From positions 248,001 through 312,000 of the forward strand of contig NZ_BMVB01000005.1 in assembly GCF_014650495.1 (NCBI RefSeq): a DNA stretch of 64,000 nt, written 5' to 3'. This stretch comes from Streptomyces cinnamoneus (lineage in GTDB: Bacteria > Actinomycetota > Actinomycetes > Streptomycetales > Streptomycetaceae). The notes beneath the pieces are model-generated. The model was not told where the DNA came from. It saw nothing but the letters and a program-made list of their open reading frames with translations, and made no database searches. Positions 43,805-61,035 of the stretch are shown piece by piece (the stretch's first letter is position 1; every line of letters begins with the position of its first letter). The translations under genes and the position numbers were made by a program.

Positions 43805-44995
43805 TCACCCGGCCGGCACGAGCGTGCGGCGGGTACGTGTGCGGATGACGAGCAACGAGCCGGCCAGCGCGATGCCGCCCACGACGTGGGCCAGGCCGAG
43901 CAGCAGCAGGCCGGGCTTCAGCTCCAGCAGGAGGCCGACGAGCTGCTCACCGACGCCGAACACCAGACCGAGGTAGAAGATCATACTGGCCCTGATCTGG
44001 CCGAGCCGTGCGGCGGGCGCCGGTTCGAGGATCCGTGCGTTGGTGAAGTGGATCCAGTAGGCGTTGACGAAGGTCAGCACCACGTAGAGGGCCATGTGCA
44101 CGGGGAAGGACCCGTGCCCGGCCAGTGCACCGGCCACGCCGGAGGCCGTCAGCACTCCGGCGAAGACGAGCGCCCAGCGCGTCGCCCGCTCGCGGTTGCG
44201 CAGCAGCGGAGCCGTCAGCCAGAAGGCGAGCCCGTAGAAGAACCACGCCCCGGAGAAGGCCATCCCGGTCGGCACCAGGTCCTGGGCCTCGGCGATCACG
44301 CTGGCGTAGACCATCATGCCGGACAGGCTCACCAGGAACGCGATCTGGATGAGGTTCCACGGCCACAGCTCGGGCAGCCAGTAGCTGCGCACGGCGTCGA
44401 CGCCGCGGCCGACGACGTTGCGCCACTCGAAGCCGAACTCGCCCTCGCCCTCCTCCGGCCTGGCCATCAGCAGGGCGATCACCACGATCGCGGTCACGAT
44501 GTCGAACAGCAGCGCCACGACGAGGGTGTGCGACGTCCACGCCGGCACCGCCGCGCAGATGACGGCGGCGAACACCATGGCTCCCTGCGGCGAGGTCACC
44601 ATCTGCAGCACCGCGCCCTGGGCGCTGGACCCGGAGGCGTCGGCGAGCAGCCGGTAGGCCAGCACCGAGCTCGCGCCCACGAGGGCGAACCGCAGTGCCG
44701 TCCACACCAGGACGAAGTCGGGGCCGGCCGTCCCGAGCCACGTCATCAGCAGGAACACCACCGCCAGCGCCAGCTGCGCGCCCTGCAGCAGGGCGAACTT
44801 GCGGCCGATGCGGCCCCGGTCGGCCCAGACGCCGACGAGCAGTGCACCCACCACGCCGAGCACCTGCCGCTCCATGCCCAGCAGGCCCACCAGTCCGTCG
44901 GACTGCGTCTGCGCCGAGAAGCTGGGGACGAGCAGCAGCCACAGGACCGTCGACCCGAGTGAACTGAGCAGGATCGTCGAGAAGATCGCTCGCAT
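43805..44995 (-). CDS. MFS exporter of the NRPS cluster
   Basis: 396 aa, 11-12 hydrophobic helices, e.g. LLSSLGSTVLWLLLVPSFSA, GVVGALLVGVWADRGRIGRK (loop 2-3 signature), GLVFGVGEQLVGLLLELKPG. ATG at 44995 begins right after the stop of the large NRPS gene (TGAcATG), so the two are coupled. Resembles enterobactin-exporter-like or macrolide-efflux-like MFS (DHA3 type) proteins. It probably exports the NRPS product or confers self-resistance. Confidence 0.85.
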   Translation of the reverse strand: MRAIFSTILLSSLGSTVLWLLLVPSFSAQTQSDGLVGLLGMERQVLGVVGALLVGVWADRGRIGRKFALLQGAQLALAVVFLLMTWLGTAGPDFVLVWTALRFALVGASSVLAYRLLADASGSSAQGAVLQMVTSPQGAMVFAAVICAAVPAWTSHTLVVALLFDIVTAIVVIALLMARPEEGEGEFGFEWRNVVGRGVDAVRSYWLPELWPWNLIQIAFLVSLSGMMVYASVIAEAQDLVPTGMAFSGAWFFYGLAFWLTAPLLRNRERATRWALVFAGVLTASGVAGALAGHGSFPVHMALYVVLTFVNAYWIHFTNARILEPAPAARLGQIRASMIFYLGLVFGVGEQLVGLLLELKPGLLLLGLAHVVGGIALAGSLLVIRTRTRRTLVPAG

Positions 44996-44996
44996 G

Positions 44997-52370
<7,374 letters not shown>

Positions 52371-52379
52371 CGGGTCCTT

Positions 52380-55300
52380 CTAGAAAGAGAAATCGGCGTA
52401 AGCGGGGGTGACCGCGTCCTGGGACGCCGAAGGGCCGAACAAGGGGGTGTGCGGGGAGGCGTCGAGGTCGTCGATCAGCTCGGCCACACGGTGGAGCAGA
52501 TATTCCGCCGAGGATGCGGCGAACAGGGCGGTGTTGTACTCGAGTTCGAGCACGGTCCCGTCGGGGCGCTGGTATGCCTGCAGGTTCAGGTCGAACCGGC
52601 AGGAACCGGCGTGCAGGAGGCTCACGTCCACCCGCAGGCCGTCACGGGCGAAGGTGTGGAAGTCGATGTTCTGCAGGGCGAAGAAGGCGTCCAGCAGCGG
52701 GAGCCGGGAGGCGTCCCGGGGCAGTCCCAGCCGTCCGACGACCCGCTCGAAGGGATATGCCTGGTGTTCCAGGGCTTCCTGGTGCCGCCGGTGCGTGACG
52801 GCCAGCAGGTCGGCGAGGGTGGCCGGTTCCGCGACCGTCAGGCGCAGGGCCGCGGTGTTGACGAACATGCCCACGACCGGTTCGACGTCGGGGTGGACGC
52901 GGCCGCTCATGGGGCTGCCGACGACGACGTCGTGCTGTCCGGAGAGCTGCATGAGGGCGGCGCTGTACGCGCCGAGGAGGACGGCGAACGGGGTGGTGCC
53001 CTCGCGGTCCGCGATCCGGCCGGCCGCGGCGTTCCGCTCCGGTGTCAGGGCGAGCCGCAGCACGGCACCCGTTTCGGCGCGGACGGCCGGGCGGGGGTGG
53101 TCGGTGGGCAGCTCCAGGCGGGGCGGGTCGGCGAGCGTGGTCAGCCAGTAGCGCTCGTCCGCCTCGAACGAGCCGTCCGCGAGCCGGTCGGCGAACCACT
53201 GCGAGGCGTCGGCGTAGCCCCACTTCGTCTCCGGCACCGGGGCGCCGGAGAGCAGTTCGGTCAGCTCCTCCGCGACGATCCGCAGGGACACCCCGTCGAA
53301 GACGATGTGGTGGACGTCGAGGTAGAGCCGGTGGTGCGTGTCGTCGATGCGCACGAGCAGGGCGCGCAGCAGAGGGGCGTGCGCCAGGTCGAAGGGGCGT
53401 ACGAACGTCTCCAGTACGGCCCGGTCGTCCCCGTGGGTGAGGGCGTCCGACTCGGTGAGCTGCACTGTCGCGCCGGGGACCGGTTCCTGCCGCACGCCCT
53501 CGGGCGTGGTGACGAACCGGGTCCGCAGGGCGTCGTGGCGGCGCACCAGTTCGGCCAGGGCGCTGCGGACCGTTGTGGCGGTCAGGGGGCCGTGGACGTC
53601 GAGGCGCAGGGGGATGTTGTAGGCGACCGACGCTGCGGCGACCTGGGCGTGGGTGTGCAGGCCGTGCTGCTGGGGGTGCAGGGCCGAGGGCACGCCGGCG
53701 GGCACCGGGGTGATCTGCGGGACGCTGCGGGCGGGGGCGGCCTGGGCGGCCCGTCGCACGGCGTCCGCCATCCGCGCCAGGGTGCGGTGCTCGAACACCT
53801 CGGAGAAGGAGAGCTGCACCCCGTCACGGACGGCCAGCCGTCCGATCAGCGCGCCGACGGCCAGGGAGTTGCCGCCGAGGGCGAAGAAGTCGTCGTCGGG
53901 GCCGAGGCCACGGCCCTTCAGGCGGAGCACCGCGTCCCAGAGCCCGGCGAGTTCCCGCTGGCCGTCGGGGAGGCGGTCCCGGTCCAAGGCGCCGGCGGAG
54001 GCCGGGCCGGCGGGGCCGGGGGCGGGCAGCGCCGCCTTGTCGACCTTCCCGTTGGCGTTGAGCGGCAGGCGCTCCATCACGACGAGCCGCTCGGGCCGCA
54101 GGTAGTCGGGCAGCCGCTCGGCGAGCGCGGCGTCGACGTCGTCCGCCCGGGCGCCCTCGGCGAGCACGGCGTAGCCGAGCAGGTGCTTGCCCGCCTCGTC
54201 CGAGGCGACGACCACGCAGGCGTCGAGGACGCCGGGGCAGGCCATCAGGACCGCCTCGACCTCCTTGACCTCGACGCGGTGGCCGCGGATCTTGACCTGG
54301 TCGTCGATCCTGCCGTGGAAGTGCAGCAGCCCTTCGGCGTCCAGGCTGACGCGGTCGCCGGTGCGGTAGTAGCGCGCTCCGTCGATCGTGACGAAGCGTT
54401 CCTCCGTCATCTGCGGATTGCCCAGGTAGCCGCGGGCCAGTCCGCTGCCGCCGGTGTACAGCTCGCCGGGCTCGCCGACGGGCACCGGCACGCGCTGCTC
54501 GTCGAGGACGAGGACGGTCGTGCCCGCGACCGGGCGGCCGATCGGGATGGCACCCGGCTCGTCGGGCCGGACCTCGTGGGTGGTGGTGAAGGTGGTGTTC
54601 TCCGTCGGCCCGTAGCCGTTGATGACCCGCAGGGTGGGGTGCGCCGCCCGCAGGGTGCGCACGTGGCGGGCCGACAGCACGTCACCGCCGACCACCACGG
54701 CACCCAGCCGAGCGAAGACCGAGGGGGCGGCGTCGACGGTCTGGCTGAACAGCGGGGCCGTCATCCACATGACGGTGATGGCGCTGTCGTGCAGGACCTT
54801 CTTCAGCGCCGACGGGACGAGCAGCGTCTCCTTGTCCGTCACGTACAGAGTCGCGCCGTTGAGCAGGCAGCCCCAGATCTCGAAGGTCGCCGCGTCGAAC
54901 TCCAGGGCTCCGGTGAGCAGGAGTCGTTCCCGCTCGGAGAAGCGGAAGAAGCCGTTGTCCTTGACCAGCCGGACGATGCCGGCCTGCTCCACCATCACGC
55001 CCTTGGGCCGCCCGGTGGAACCGGAGGTGAACATGATGTAGGCGAGGGGCGATCGGCCGTCGGGCCCTGAAGCGGCTGCGGGGGCGGGTTCGGGGGCGGG
55101 TGCGGGTGCGGCCGGGGACGCGACACCGGCGCGGGCCCCCTCGGCGACGAGGGCATCGGGCGTGACGAGGCGCGTCCCGGCGGGCAGTGCGGAGGCGAGT
55201 GCCTCTTCCAGGCCGGGCGCGCACACCAGCAGGGAGGCGCCGCTGTCGCCGAGCATGTGGGCCAGGCGCTCGCCCGGGAACTCCGGGTTCACGGGCACGT

Positions 55301-55568
55301 ATGCGCCGCCGGCCAGCACGATGGCCAGGGTGCACACGATCGCGTCGGCCGAACGCGGGAAGGCCATGGCCACCGGCGTCTCCCGGCACACGCCCCGCGC
55401 GACGAGCCCGGCCGCCAGCCGGCCCGCACGTTCGTGGAGTTCGCGATAGGTCAGCCGGGTGGCGCCGTCGACCACCACGAGGGCGTCGGGGCGGCGTTCG
55501 ACCTGCTCCTTGAAGAGGTCTTCGATCAGGGGGTGGTGTCGATGGTGCGGCGAAGACGCCGTGATCAT
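52380..55568 (-). CDS. NRPS: A(Val) - T - C
   Basis: 1062 aa, first gene of the operon. A about 15-520 with FTSGSTGRPKG (180-190), GYGPTENTTF and NANGKVDK (Lys508); my alignment of specificity residues gives D-A-F-W-V-G-G-T-F, close to the valine code. A Pro/Ala linker (about 150-170) sits inside the A domain. T about 540-605, Ser568 (LGGNSLA). C about 628-1050 with active HHIVFDG (753-759). With no leading C domain it is a starter module; the trailing C domain would join its amino acid to the Ser module of the next protein, whose own N-terminal C is truncated and inactive. Predicted line: Val-Ser-Thr-(unknown). Confidence 0.93.
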   Translation of the reverse strand: MITASSPHHRHHPLIEDLFKEQVERRPDALVVVDGATRLTYRELHERAGRLAAGLVARGVCRETPVAMAFPRSADAIVCTLAIVLAGGAYVPVNPEFPGERLAHMLGDSGASLLVCAPGLEEALASALPAGTRLVTPDALVAEGARAGVASPAAPAPAPEPAPAAASGPDGRSPLAYIMFTSGSTGRPKGVMVEQAGIVRLVKDNGFFRFSERERLLLTGALEFDAATFEIWGCLLNGATLYVTDKETLLVPSALKKVLHDSAITVMWMTAPLFSQTVDAAPSVFARLGAVVVGGDVLSARHVRTLRAAHPTLRVINGYGPTENTTFTTTHEVRPDEPGAIPIGRPVAGTTVLVLDEQRVPVPVGEPGELYTGGSGLARGYLGNPQMTEERFVTIDGARYYRTGDRVSLDAEGLLHFHGRIDDQVKIRGHRVEVKEVEAVLMACPGVLDACVVVASDEAGKHLLGYAVLAEGARADDVDAALAERLPDYLRPERLVVMERLPLNANGKVDKAALPAPGPAGPASAGALDRDRLPDGQRELAGLWDAVLRLKGRGLGPDDDFFALGGNSLAVGALIGRLAVRDGVQLSFSEVFEHRTLARMADAVRRAAQAAPARSVPQITPVPAGVPSALHPQQHGLHTHAQVAAASVAYNIPLRLDVHGPLTATTVRSALAELVRRHDALRTRFVTTPEGVRQEPVPGATVQLTESDALTHGDDRAVLETFVRPFDLAHAPLLRALLVRIDDTHHRLYLDVHHIVFDGVSLRIVAEELTELLSGAPVPETKWGYADASQWFADRLADGSFEADERYWLTTLADPPRLELPTDHPRPAVRAETGAVLRLALTPERNAAAGRIADREGTTPFAVLLGAYSAALMQLSGQHDVVVGSPMSGRVHPDVEPVVGMFVNTAALRLTVAEPATLADLLAVTHRRHQEALEHQAYPFERVVGRLGLPRDASRLPLLDAFFALQNIDFHTFARDGLRVDVSLLHAGSCRFDLNLQAYQRPDGTVLELEYNTALFAASSAEYLLHRVAELIDDLDASPHTPLFGPSASQDAVTPAYADFSF

Positions 55569-56808
55569 GCGGAAGGACCTTTCCCGTCACGCGCCGTACG
55601 AGCGCGTGCCGACGCGACCGGGGATCGCCCGGCCGTCGGTGTGGTGGTGCGGGTACTGATGGGGAATGCCGAAAATCGGGCATCGCGCCGCGCGCTTTCC
55701 CGGGACCGAGGTGACGGGCGGAAAGCAACACGGGTGCGAGCGGATGAACACGCCGGAGATATCGGTGCGACGGCGTGTCCGGTAGCGCCTGCGGCTGTGC
55801 CTACTTGTCGAGTGACCGGCTACAGCAAATCACGGCGCACGGTACGGAATTGTTTCTGCAACAAGAACTGTGTGACAACGGCTTACGAGCCCCCTCTGTC
55901 GCCCTGAAGTCGCAATCAACCTAGCAGGCACACCACTTCGCGCAATGTGAGCATGCCCACACGGATTGTGCATCTGAAACGCCGAGGTCAGAGGCAAAAT
56001 CCGCAGCCACCCACACCCCGGACGACCGGGAATGCGGGCCGGGCGCGGCGTGAACTCCGCACCCTGAGCCAACCCTACTCACCGGTAAATGCCGCCGTAC
56101 CGACGAGTAATTCCTCGGAGGCGGCTGGAATTCCCCTGATGTTCACGGAAGCTGAGCGCCGCGAGCACGCTCGCTCCGCTGGGGGGCGCCGAGTTGACGG
56201 CCGGCCACGGCACCCGACCCACCCCGGATCCAGCGATCACCCCGGAAGCCGGGGCGCGCACGCGGCCCACGGCACGGCCGGGGCCTGGGCGGCACACCAG
56301 CGATCCGATCCGCGCCCGGAGACGAACGGGCCGGACGGCCCGCCGGACAGGACCGGGCCGGAGAGCCGGGTCGACAGGCCGGACCGACAGGCCGGACCGG
56401 CAGACCAGGCCGACAGGCCGGGCCGGGCAGACCCGGGCCGGCAGACCGGCCGGCATCGCCACCCAGCCGGCTGCGCGACGCACCCGGCCGACGACCGCAC
56501 ACCAGGGGCGCCGCGGCGGTCCGCACGGAGCCGGCGCCCCCTCCCCCCGACCGTCACCAACGACCCGGAACAGCCGAATTCGGACAATAGCCGAAAGGTT
56601 GCACCGTCAGATATCTCGATCGAATAGACGAGTGATTGCGTCGGTATCACGATCCAGCCAATGGCAAAAATACGTCGATCTTTCGGTCAACGCGCGGCAT
56701 AGTTTGTTCCGCACCACAATTGATCTGCACACGACGATTTCCCGCGACCACCAGTGGGTGGTACTCCCCCGCGGGGACGTTGTCCTCGTCCCAGAAGAAG
56801 GCTGTTCC
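55569..56808. other. 1.2-kb noncoding region upstream of NRPS operon and lipoprotein gene
   Basis: No frame with family resemblance. It must hold the NRPS operon promoter (minus) and the lipoprotein promoter (plus). The parts at 55870-55990 and 56580-56720 are AT-richer than the surroundings, as expected of promoter regions; the middle is GC-rich and repetitive. Confidence 0.55.
56340..56455. repeat. GC-rich quasi-repeats
   Basis: Repeated variants of CCGACAGGCCGGA and GGGCCGGCAGACC. Low complexity, noncoding, no clear period. Confidence 0.5.
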
Positions 56809-57582
56809 ATGCGCCGCACCACTGTCCGCCGTACCGCCGTCGCCGCTACCGCGGTCTCGCTGGCTCTGCTCGTCAGCGCCTGTGGTTCCAAGAAGGAAGA
56901 CTCGTCGGCGAAGGACGAGCCGAAGGCCAAGGCGTCGTCGGGCGCACCCGCCGCCCCGGGCGGCAAGGCGCTGTCGAAGGCCGAGCTGGACAAGCTCGTG
57001 CTGACCCAGGCGGACCTCCAGGGCCACAAGGTCGCCGAGGCGACCGAGGCCGACCTCGCCGCCACCAAGGGCGTCAGCAGCGACAAGGCCGAGTGCAAGC
57101 CGCTCGTCGACGCCATGATGATGCACGGTGCCGGCACGCCCGCCGCGACCGCGACCCGCAAGATCGTGGGGATCCCCCAGGCACCGGCCGCGGACGCCTC
57201 GGCCGAGGAGAAGATGAAGGCCGGCCTCGGCGCCCTGGGGGCGACCGTCACGGCCGACACCCTGGGCTCGCACGACGGCCAGGGCGCCACGGAGGCCGTC
57301 GCGGGCCTGAAGAAGGCCGGGACCGACTGCGCCGGCGGCTTCACCCTGACGGCGGGCGGCGAGAAGACGAAGATCACCAAGGTCGAGTCCGCCTCCTACA
57401 CCGCGGGCGACGAGGCTGTCGCCTTCACCCTGACCGTGGACCTGGAGGGTCAGGCGGGCACGGCCCACATGGTGGCCGTCCGCAAGAGCACCACGGTCGC
57501 CACCTTCTACGCCCAGAGCCTGGCCGGCAAGGCGGAGCAGCCGAAGGCCGTGATCGACGCCCAGGTGAAGAAGCTCGGCTGA
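56809..57582 (+). CDS. Secreted lipoprotein, hypothetical
   Basis: 257 aa; ATG 56809. Signal peptide (RRTAVAATAVSLALLVSAC) with lipobox LVSAC, Cys25, so anchored to the outer face of the membrane. A charged Lys/Asp/Ala linker follows (about 28-55), then a soluble domain (LDKLVLTQADLQGHKVAEAT onwards). It resembles small Streptomyces lipoproteins of unknown function (e.g. FYAQSLAGKAEQPKAVIDAQ at the C-terminus). No catalytic motif. Divergent from the NRPS operon. Confidence 0.8.
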   Translation: MRRTTVRRTAVAATAVSLALLVSACGSKKEDSSAKDEPKAKASSGAPAAPGGKALSKAELDKLVLTQADLQGHKVAEATEADLAATKGVSSDKAECKPLVDAMMMHGAGTPAATATRKIVGIPQAPAADASAEEKMKAGLGALGATVTADTLGSHDGQGATEAVAGLKKAGTDCAGGFTLTAGGEKTKITKVESASYTAGDEAVAFTLTVDLEGQAGTAHMVAVRKSTTVATFYAQSLAGKAEQPKAVIDAQVKKLG

Positions 57583-57656
57583 CTCCACGCCTGACTCCGG
57601 GCCCTGGCTCCGGGCCGGGTCTCCGACCCTTGGCTCCGGTCCTTGGCTCCGATCCG

Positions 57657-57703
57657 CGCCGTCGGCCTCCGGTCCCCTCCATGGGGGCCGGAGGCCGACG
57701 GCG
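57657..57703 (+). terminator. 16-bp perfect stem terminator
   Basis: CGCCGTCGGCCTCCGG / CCGGAGGCCGACGGCG, 75 bp past the lipoprotein stop. Preceded by three CTTGGCTCCG direct repeats. Confidence 0.85.
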
Positions 57704-57794
57704 TTTCCACGGTGCCGGCTCGCCGCCCGGGTGCAGGGCCGGCGCGCCGGGCGGACCATGGAACCCGGAGGGGGACGGTGACCTGGAGGTGGCA

Positions 57795-58169
57795 GTGGCG
57801 GCGAAGCGGGCGCACGACGTGCGCGTACGCAGGGTCTACGAGGCGGCCGGGACTGCGGACGGCAGTCGCGTGCTGGTCGACCGCATCTGGCCGCGCGGGC
57901 TGAGCAAGGAGTCCGCCGCCCTCGACGAGTGGTGCAAGGACGCCGCCCCCTCGACCGAGTTGCGCAAGTGGTACGGCCACGACCCGGAGAAATTCCCCGA
58001 GTTCAGCCGCCGCTACCGCGCCGAGCTGCACGCCGACGCCGTGCACGCAAAGGCCCTGCTCCATCTTCGCTCCGTCGCGGAACACCATCCCCTCACCCTC
58101 CTGACCGCCACCAAGGACTGCGACATCAGCGCCGCGGCCGTCCTCCGGACGGAACTCGAACGGCGCTGA
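57795..58169 (+). CDS. DUF488 family protein
   Basis: 124 aa; GTG 57795 with GGAGG 5 bp upstream. DUF488 signature RVYEAAGTADGSRVLVDRIW-PRG, TELRKWYGHDPEKFPEFSRR and LLTATKDCDISAAAVL. Short, soluble; function unknown in the family (possible nucleic-acid or metal stress roles). Confidence 0.85.
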   Translation: MAAKRAHDVRVRRVYEAAGTADGSRVLVDRIWPRGLSKESAALDEWCKDAAPSTELRKWYGHDPEKFPEFSRRYRAELHADAVHAKALLHLRSVAEHHPLTLLTATKDCDISAAAVLRTELERR

Positions 58170-58213
58170 CCCGCCCGCCGCACGCTGCCCTCACCCGCCC
58201 CGGCACACCGGCC

Positions 58214-59584
58214 TCACCCGCCGTACAGCGCCTGGGAATCGCCCAGGACGCTCGCGAAGTCGGCGGCCAGCCGGCGTGCGTCGGCGGGTGGCAGCCCGGC
58301 CGTGGAGATCCTCACCCCCGGTGCGGTCCCGATGCGGAAGCGCGCTCCGGCCGCGACCCACCAGCCGTGGGTCCGCAGTCCGTTCACCACGGCCGACTCG
58401 TCCCGTACGGGCACCCAGACGTTCATGCCGCTCGCCCCGTGCACGGGGATGCCGCGCCGGCCGAGCTCGCCGGCCAAAGCACGGCGCCGCTCGTCGTACG
58501 CCTCCTGAGCCCGTTGGACCAGGTCCTGCACGCCCGTGTCCGTCAGCAGGCCCAGCACCGTCTCCTGCAGCAGGTGGCTCACCCAGCCGGAGGTGAGCAG
58601 CATGCGCCCGTCGTGCCGTGCCAGCGTCGTCGCGTCGCACGCGGCCGCCGCCCATCGCAGGTCCGGACCCAGGTATTTCGTCACCGTCGCCACGTGCGCC
58701 CAGCGCGTGAGCCCGTTCCCGCCGCCGATCCCGCTCCCGCCCCCGCTCCCGCTCCCGCTCCCGCTGCCCTGCGTGAGGGAGTGGAGGGGGGCCGCGGCGA
58801 TGCGTCCGGCGTGGTCGTTCTCGATCACCAGCACGTCGGGAGCCTCGCGGAGGACCTCGACGAGCGCGTCACGACGGGCGGCGGAGAAGCATCCGCCGTA
58901 GGGGTTCTGCGCCCGCGGGCTGCACACGACGGCCCGCACTCCCGCCCGCAGCGCGGCGCGCAGCGCCTCGGGACGCATGCCCTCGTCGTCGACCTCGACC
59001 GCGACGGTGCGCAGCCCCAACGCCGTGATCAGGTCGAGCAGATGGTGGTAGCCGGGGTCCTCCGTGGCGACCGCGTCGCCGGGGCCGAGCTCGATGGAGA
59101 GCAGCCGTCCGATCAGGTCCAGCGCCCCGTGCGCGAACGTCACGTGCTCCACCGGCACGCCCTCGCCGCCCAGCCACTGCCGTACGGCCTCCTCCAGGCG
59201 CGGCAGACGGGGGGACGAGCGGTGGGACCGGGCGCCGGGCGACAGGCCGGCGGGCGGCAGCAGGTCCGGCAGGAACGCCGGGTCGGGGTGGCCGCCGGCC
59301 AGGTCGCACAGGCCGTCGGGGACCTGGGGCGGGCGGCGGGACGCCACGGCGGGGGCGGGCGCCACGACCGTTCCGCCGCGGCCGCGCGTGTTCACGATGC
59401 CGCGCCGCCGCAGCTCCTGGTAGGCCGTCGCGACGGTGCCGGGGCTGACCCCGAGCTCCTCGGCGAGCCTGCGCACGGGCGGCAGTGCCGCCCCGGGCTC
59501 CAAGGCGCCGTCCCTCACGGCCCGTTCGACCGACGCGGAAATGGCCTTGGCCGTCGTACCTGCGATCACATATTGTGTTGCCAC
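58214..59584 (-). CDS. MocR/PdxR-type GntR regulator with aminotransferase domain
   Basis: About 456 aa. N-terminal GntR winged helix (ALPPVRRLAEELGVSPGTVA, TAYQELRRRGIVNTRGRGG) joined to a fold-type I PLP aminotransferase domain with the Lys region VATVTKYLGPDLRWAAA and the Asp region VLVIENDHAGRI. GTG 59584 gives the usual MocR N-terminus; longer frames run through the palindrome. A Gly/Ser insertion (repeat at 58725-58768) interrupts the PLP domain. MocR proteins bind PLP and control a divergent gene, here the MFS transporter at 59644. Confidence 0.88.
   Translation of the reverse strand: MATQYVIAGTTAKAISASVERAVRDGALEPGAALPPVRRLAEELGVSPGTVATAYQELRRRGIVNTRGRGGTVVAPAPAVASRRPPQVPDGLCDLAGGHPDPAFLPDLLPPAGLSPGARSHRSSPRLPRLEEAVRQWLGGEGVPVEHVTFAHGALDLIGRLLSIELGPGDAVATEDPGYHHLLDLITALGLRTVAVEVDDEGMRPEALRAALRAGVRAVVCSPRAQNPYGGCFSAARRDALVEVLREAPDVLVIENDHAGRIAAAPLHSLTQGSGSGSGSGGGSGIGGGNGLTRWAHVATVTKYLGPDLRWAAAACDATTLARHDGRMLLTSGWVSHLLQETVLGLLTDTGVQDLVQRAQEAYDERRRALAGELGRRGIPVHGASGMNVWVPVRDESAVVNGLRTHGWWVAAGARFRIGTAPGVRISTAGLPPADARRLAADFASVLGDSQALYGG
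58725..58768. repeat. CTCCCG microsatellite in MocR gene
   Basis: Six or more copies of CGCTCC/CTCCCG encode a Gly-Ser tract (GSGSGSGSGGGSG) inserted into the aminotransferase domain. Length is likely unstable. Confidence 0.75.
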
Positions 59585-59593
59585 GTAGTCAAT

Positions 59594-59609
59594 TATGTAT
59601 TGATACATA
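59594..59609. promoter_or_regulatory. Perfect palindrome TATGTATTGATACATA, probable MocR operator
   Basis: 7-bp perfect arms around TG, AT-rich, in the divergent promoter region of the MocR and MFS genes. Confidence 0.7.
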
Positions 59610-59643
59610 TTGGTTGGCAAGGGAAACCGGGGGGAACCGGACC

Positions 59644-60936
59644 GTGAAGTCGGCACGCACATGGGGCACCACCGTCAGCGCACGCGTACCAGGGGGCCGG
59701 GACGGGCGCCGGATGCTGGGGGTGGCCCTGGTCGACAGGGTCGGCAGCGGCCTCTGGGCCGCCACCTCGGTCCTGTACTTCACCTACGTCTGCCACCTGG
59801 GGGTGGCCGAGGTCGGCACCCTGGTCGCCACCGCGGGCATCGCCGGCATCGCGGGCGCCCCGATCGGCGGCCGCCTGGCCGACCGCCTTCCGCTCACGCG
59901 TGTGCTCGCCGCCTTCCAGCTCCTGCGCGCCGCCACCGTCGTGGGCCTCCTCGTCACGAGCGACTACGCGGCGCTGCTGCTGATTTCGGCGGCCGGCGGC
60001 TTCGGCGACCGTGCCACGAGCGTCCTCACCAAGCTCTACGGCGCCCGCATCGCCGGACCCGAGCGGGTCCGTTACCAGGCCGTCAACCGCACGGTCGCCA
60101 ACGTCGGCTGGGCGGTCGGCGGCCTCGGCGCGGCCGCCGCGCTCGGCATCGGCACGACCTCCGTCTACCGGTACCTGCTCGCCGGCGACGGCCTCTCCTT
60201 CGTCGCGGCCGCCCTCATCACCCTGCGCTGCGCGGAAGCCTCGGCACCCGCCCGCACCGTCGCCACCGGCGCGGGCCCCGCGCCCGCAGAGATGCCGGCC
60301 GGCCCCTGGCGCGACCGCACCTACCTGGCGTACGTGGTCACCGAATGCGTGCTCTTCTTCGACGACGCCGTCTTCCGGGTCGGCCTGCCGCTGTGGGCCG
60401 TCCGCGCCACCGACGCCCCGCACGGCCTCGTCCCCCTGCTGCTCGTCCTCAACAGCGTGCTGGTCGTCGCGCTGCAGGTCCCCCTCGCCCGGTTCGGCGC
60501 GACGACCGCCCAGGCCCGTGCCCTTCTCGTCCCCCTCTGCATCGCCTTCGCCGCGGCCGGCATCGCCATGGCGGCCTCCGCCGCGCACGGCGCCGCCTTC
60601 GCCGCGGTCTTCCTCACCGTCGCGGCCATCGGCTTCACCCTCGCCGAAATGCTCCACGCCACCGTCTCCTGGGAGCTCTCCGTGGCCCTGGCCCCCGGGA
60701 CCGCCCAGGGCGCCTACCTCGGCGTCCACGGCCTCGCCCAGGCGACCCAGCGCGCGGCGGGTCCGATCGTGGTGACGGCGGCCATCGCCGCCGGCCCCGT
60801 CGGCTGGGCGGCCTTCGGCACCGTCATCGCCGCCACCTGCCTGGTCCAGCACCGCCTGGTGCGGGACCGGCTGGGATGCCCTCCTGCCGTCGCCGCGACG
60901 GAGTCGGCGACGGCCGCGCCGGCACCTTCGAGGTGA
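59644..60936 (+). CDS. MFS transporter
   Basis: 430 aa, GTG with GGGGGAACC upstream. Twelve hydrophobic helices; loop 2-3 GGRLADRLPLTRVLAAFQLL, plus ATAGIAGIAGAPIG and TSVLTKLYGARIAG. Efflux-type MFS. Divergent from and probably controlled by the MocR regulator; substrate unknown. Confidence 0.88.
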   Translation: MKSARTWGTTVSARVPGGRDGRRMLGVALVDRVGSGLWAATSVLYFTYVCHLGVAEVGTLVATAGIAGIAGAPIGGRLADRLPLTRVLAAFQLLRAATVVGLLVTSDYAALLLISAAGGFGDRATSVLTKLYGARIAGPERVRYQAVNRTVANVGWAVGGLGAAAALGIGTTSVYRYLLAGDGLSFVAAALITLRCAEASAPARTVATGAGPAPAEMPAGPWRDRTYLAYVVTECVLFFDDAVFRVGLPLWAVRATDAPHGLVPLLLVLNSVLVVALQVPLARFGATTAQARALLVPLCIAFAAAGIAMAASAAHGAAFAAVFLTVAAIGFTLAEMLHATVSWELSVALAPGTAQGAYLGVHGLAQATQRAAGPIVVTAAIAAGPVGWAAFGTVIAATCLVQHRLVRDRLGCPPAVAATESATAAPAPSR

Positions 60937-61035
60937 TGCACGTCACCGGCGAGGGCGTCACGGTTTCGGGTTGCGCGGTGTCTACACGGCGAGCCTGATA
61001 CGCGGAGGAAGGGAGACGGGCATGCGAGGTGGAGG

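Noticed and set aside
56194..56808. N-terminal extension of the lipoprotein frame
   Set aside because: Low-complexity Arg/Pro-rich sequence; the lipobox signal peptide begins at 56809.
59593..60852. 419-residue minus-strand frame opposite the MFS gene
   Set aside because: Antisense shadow; membrane helices are clear on the plus strand.
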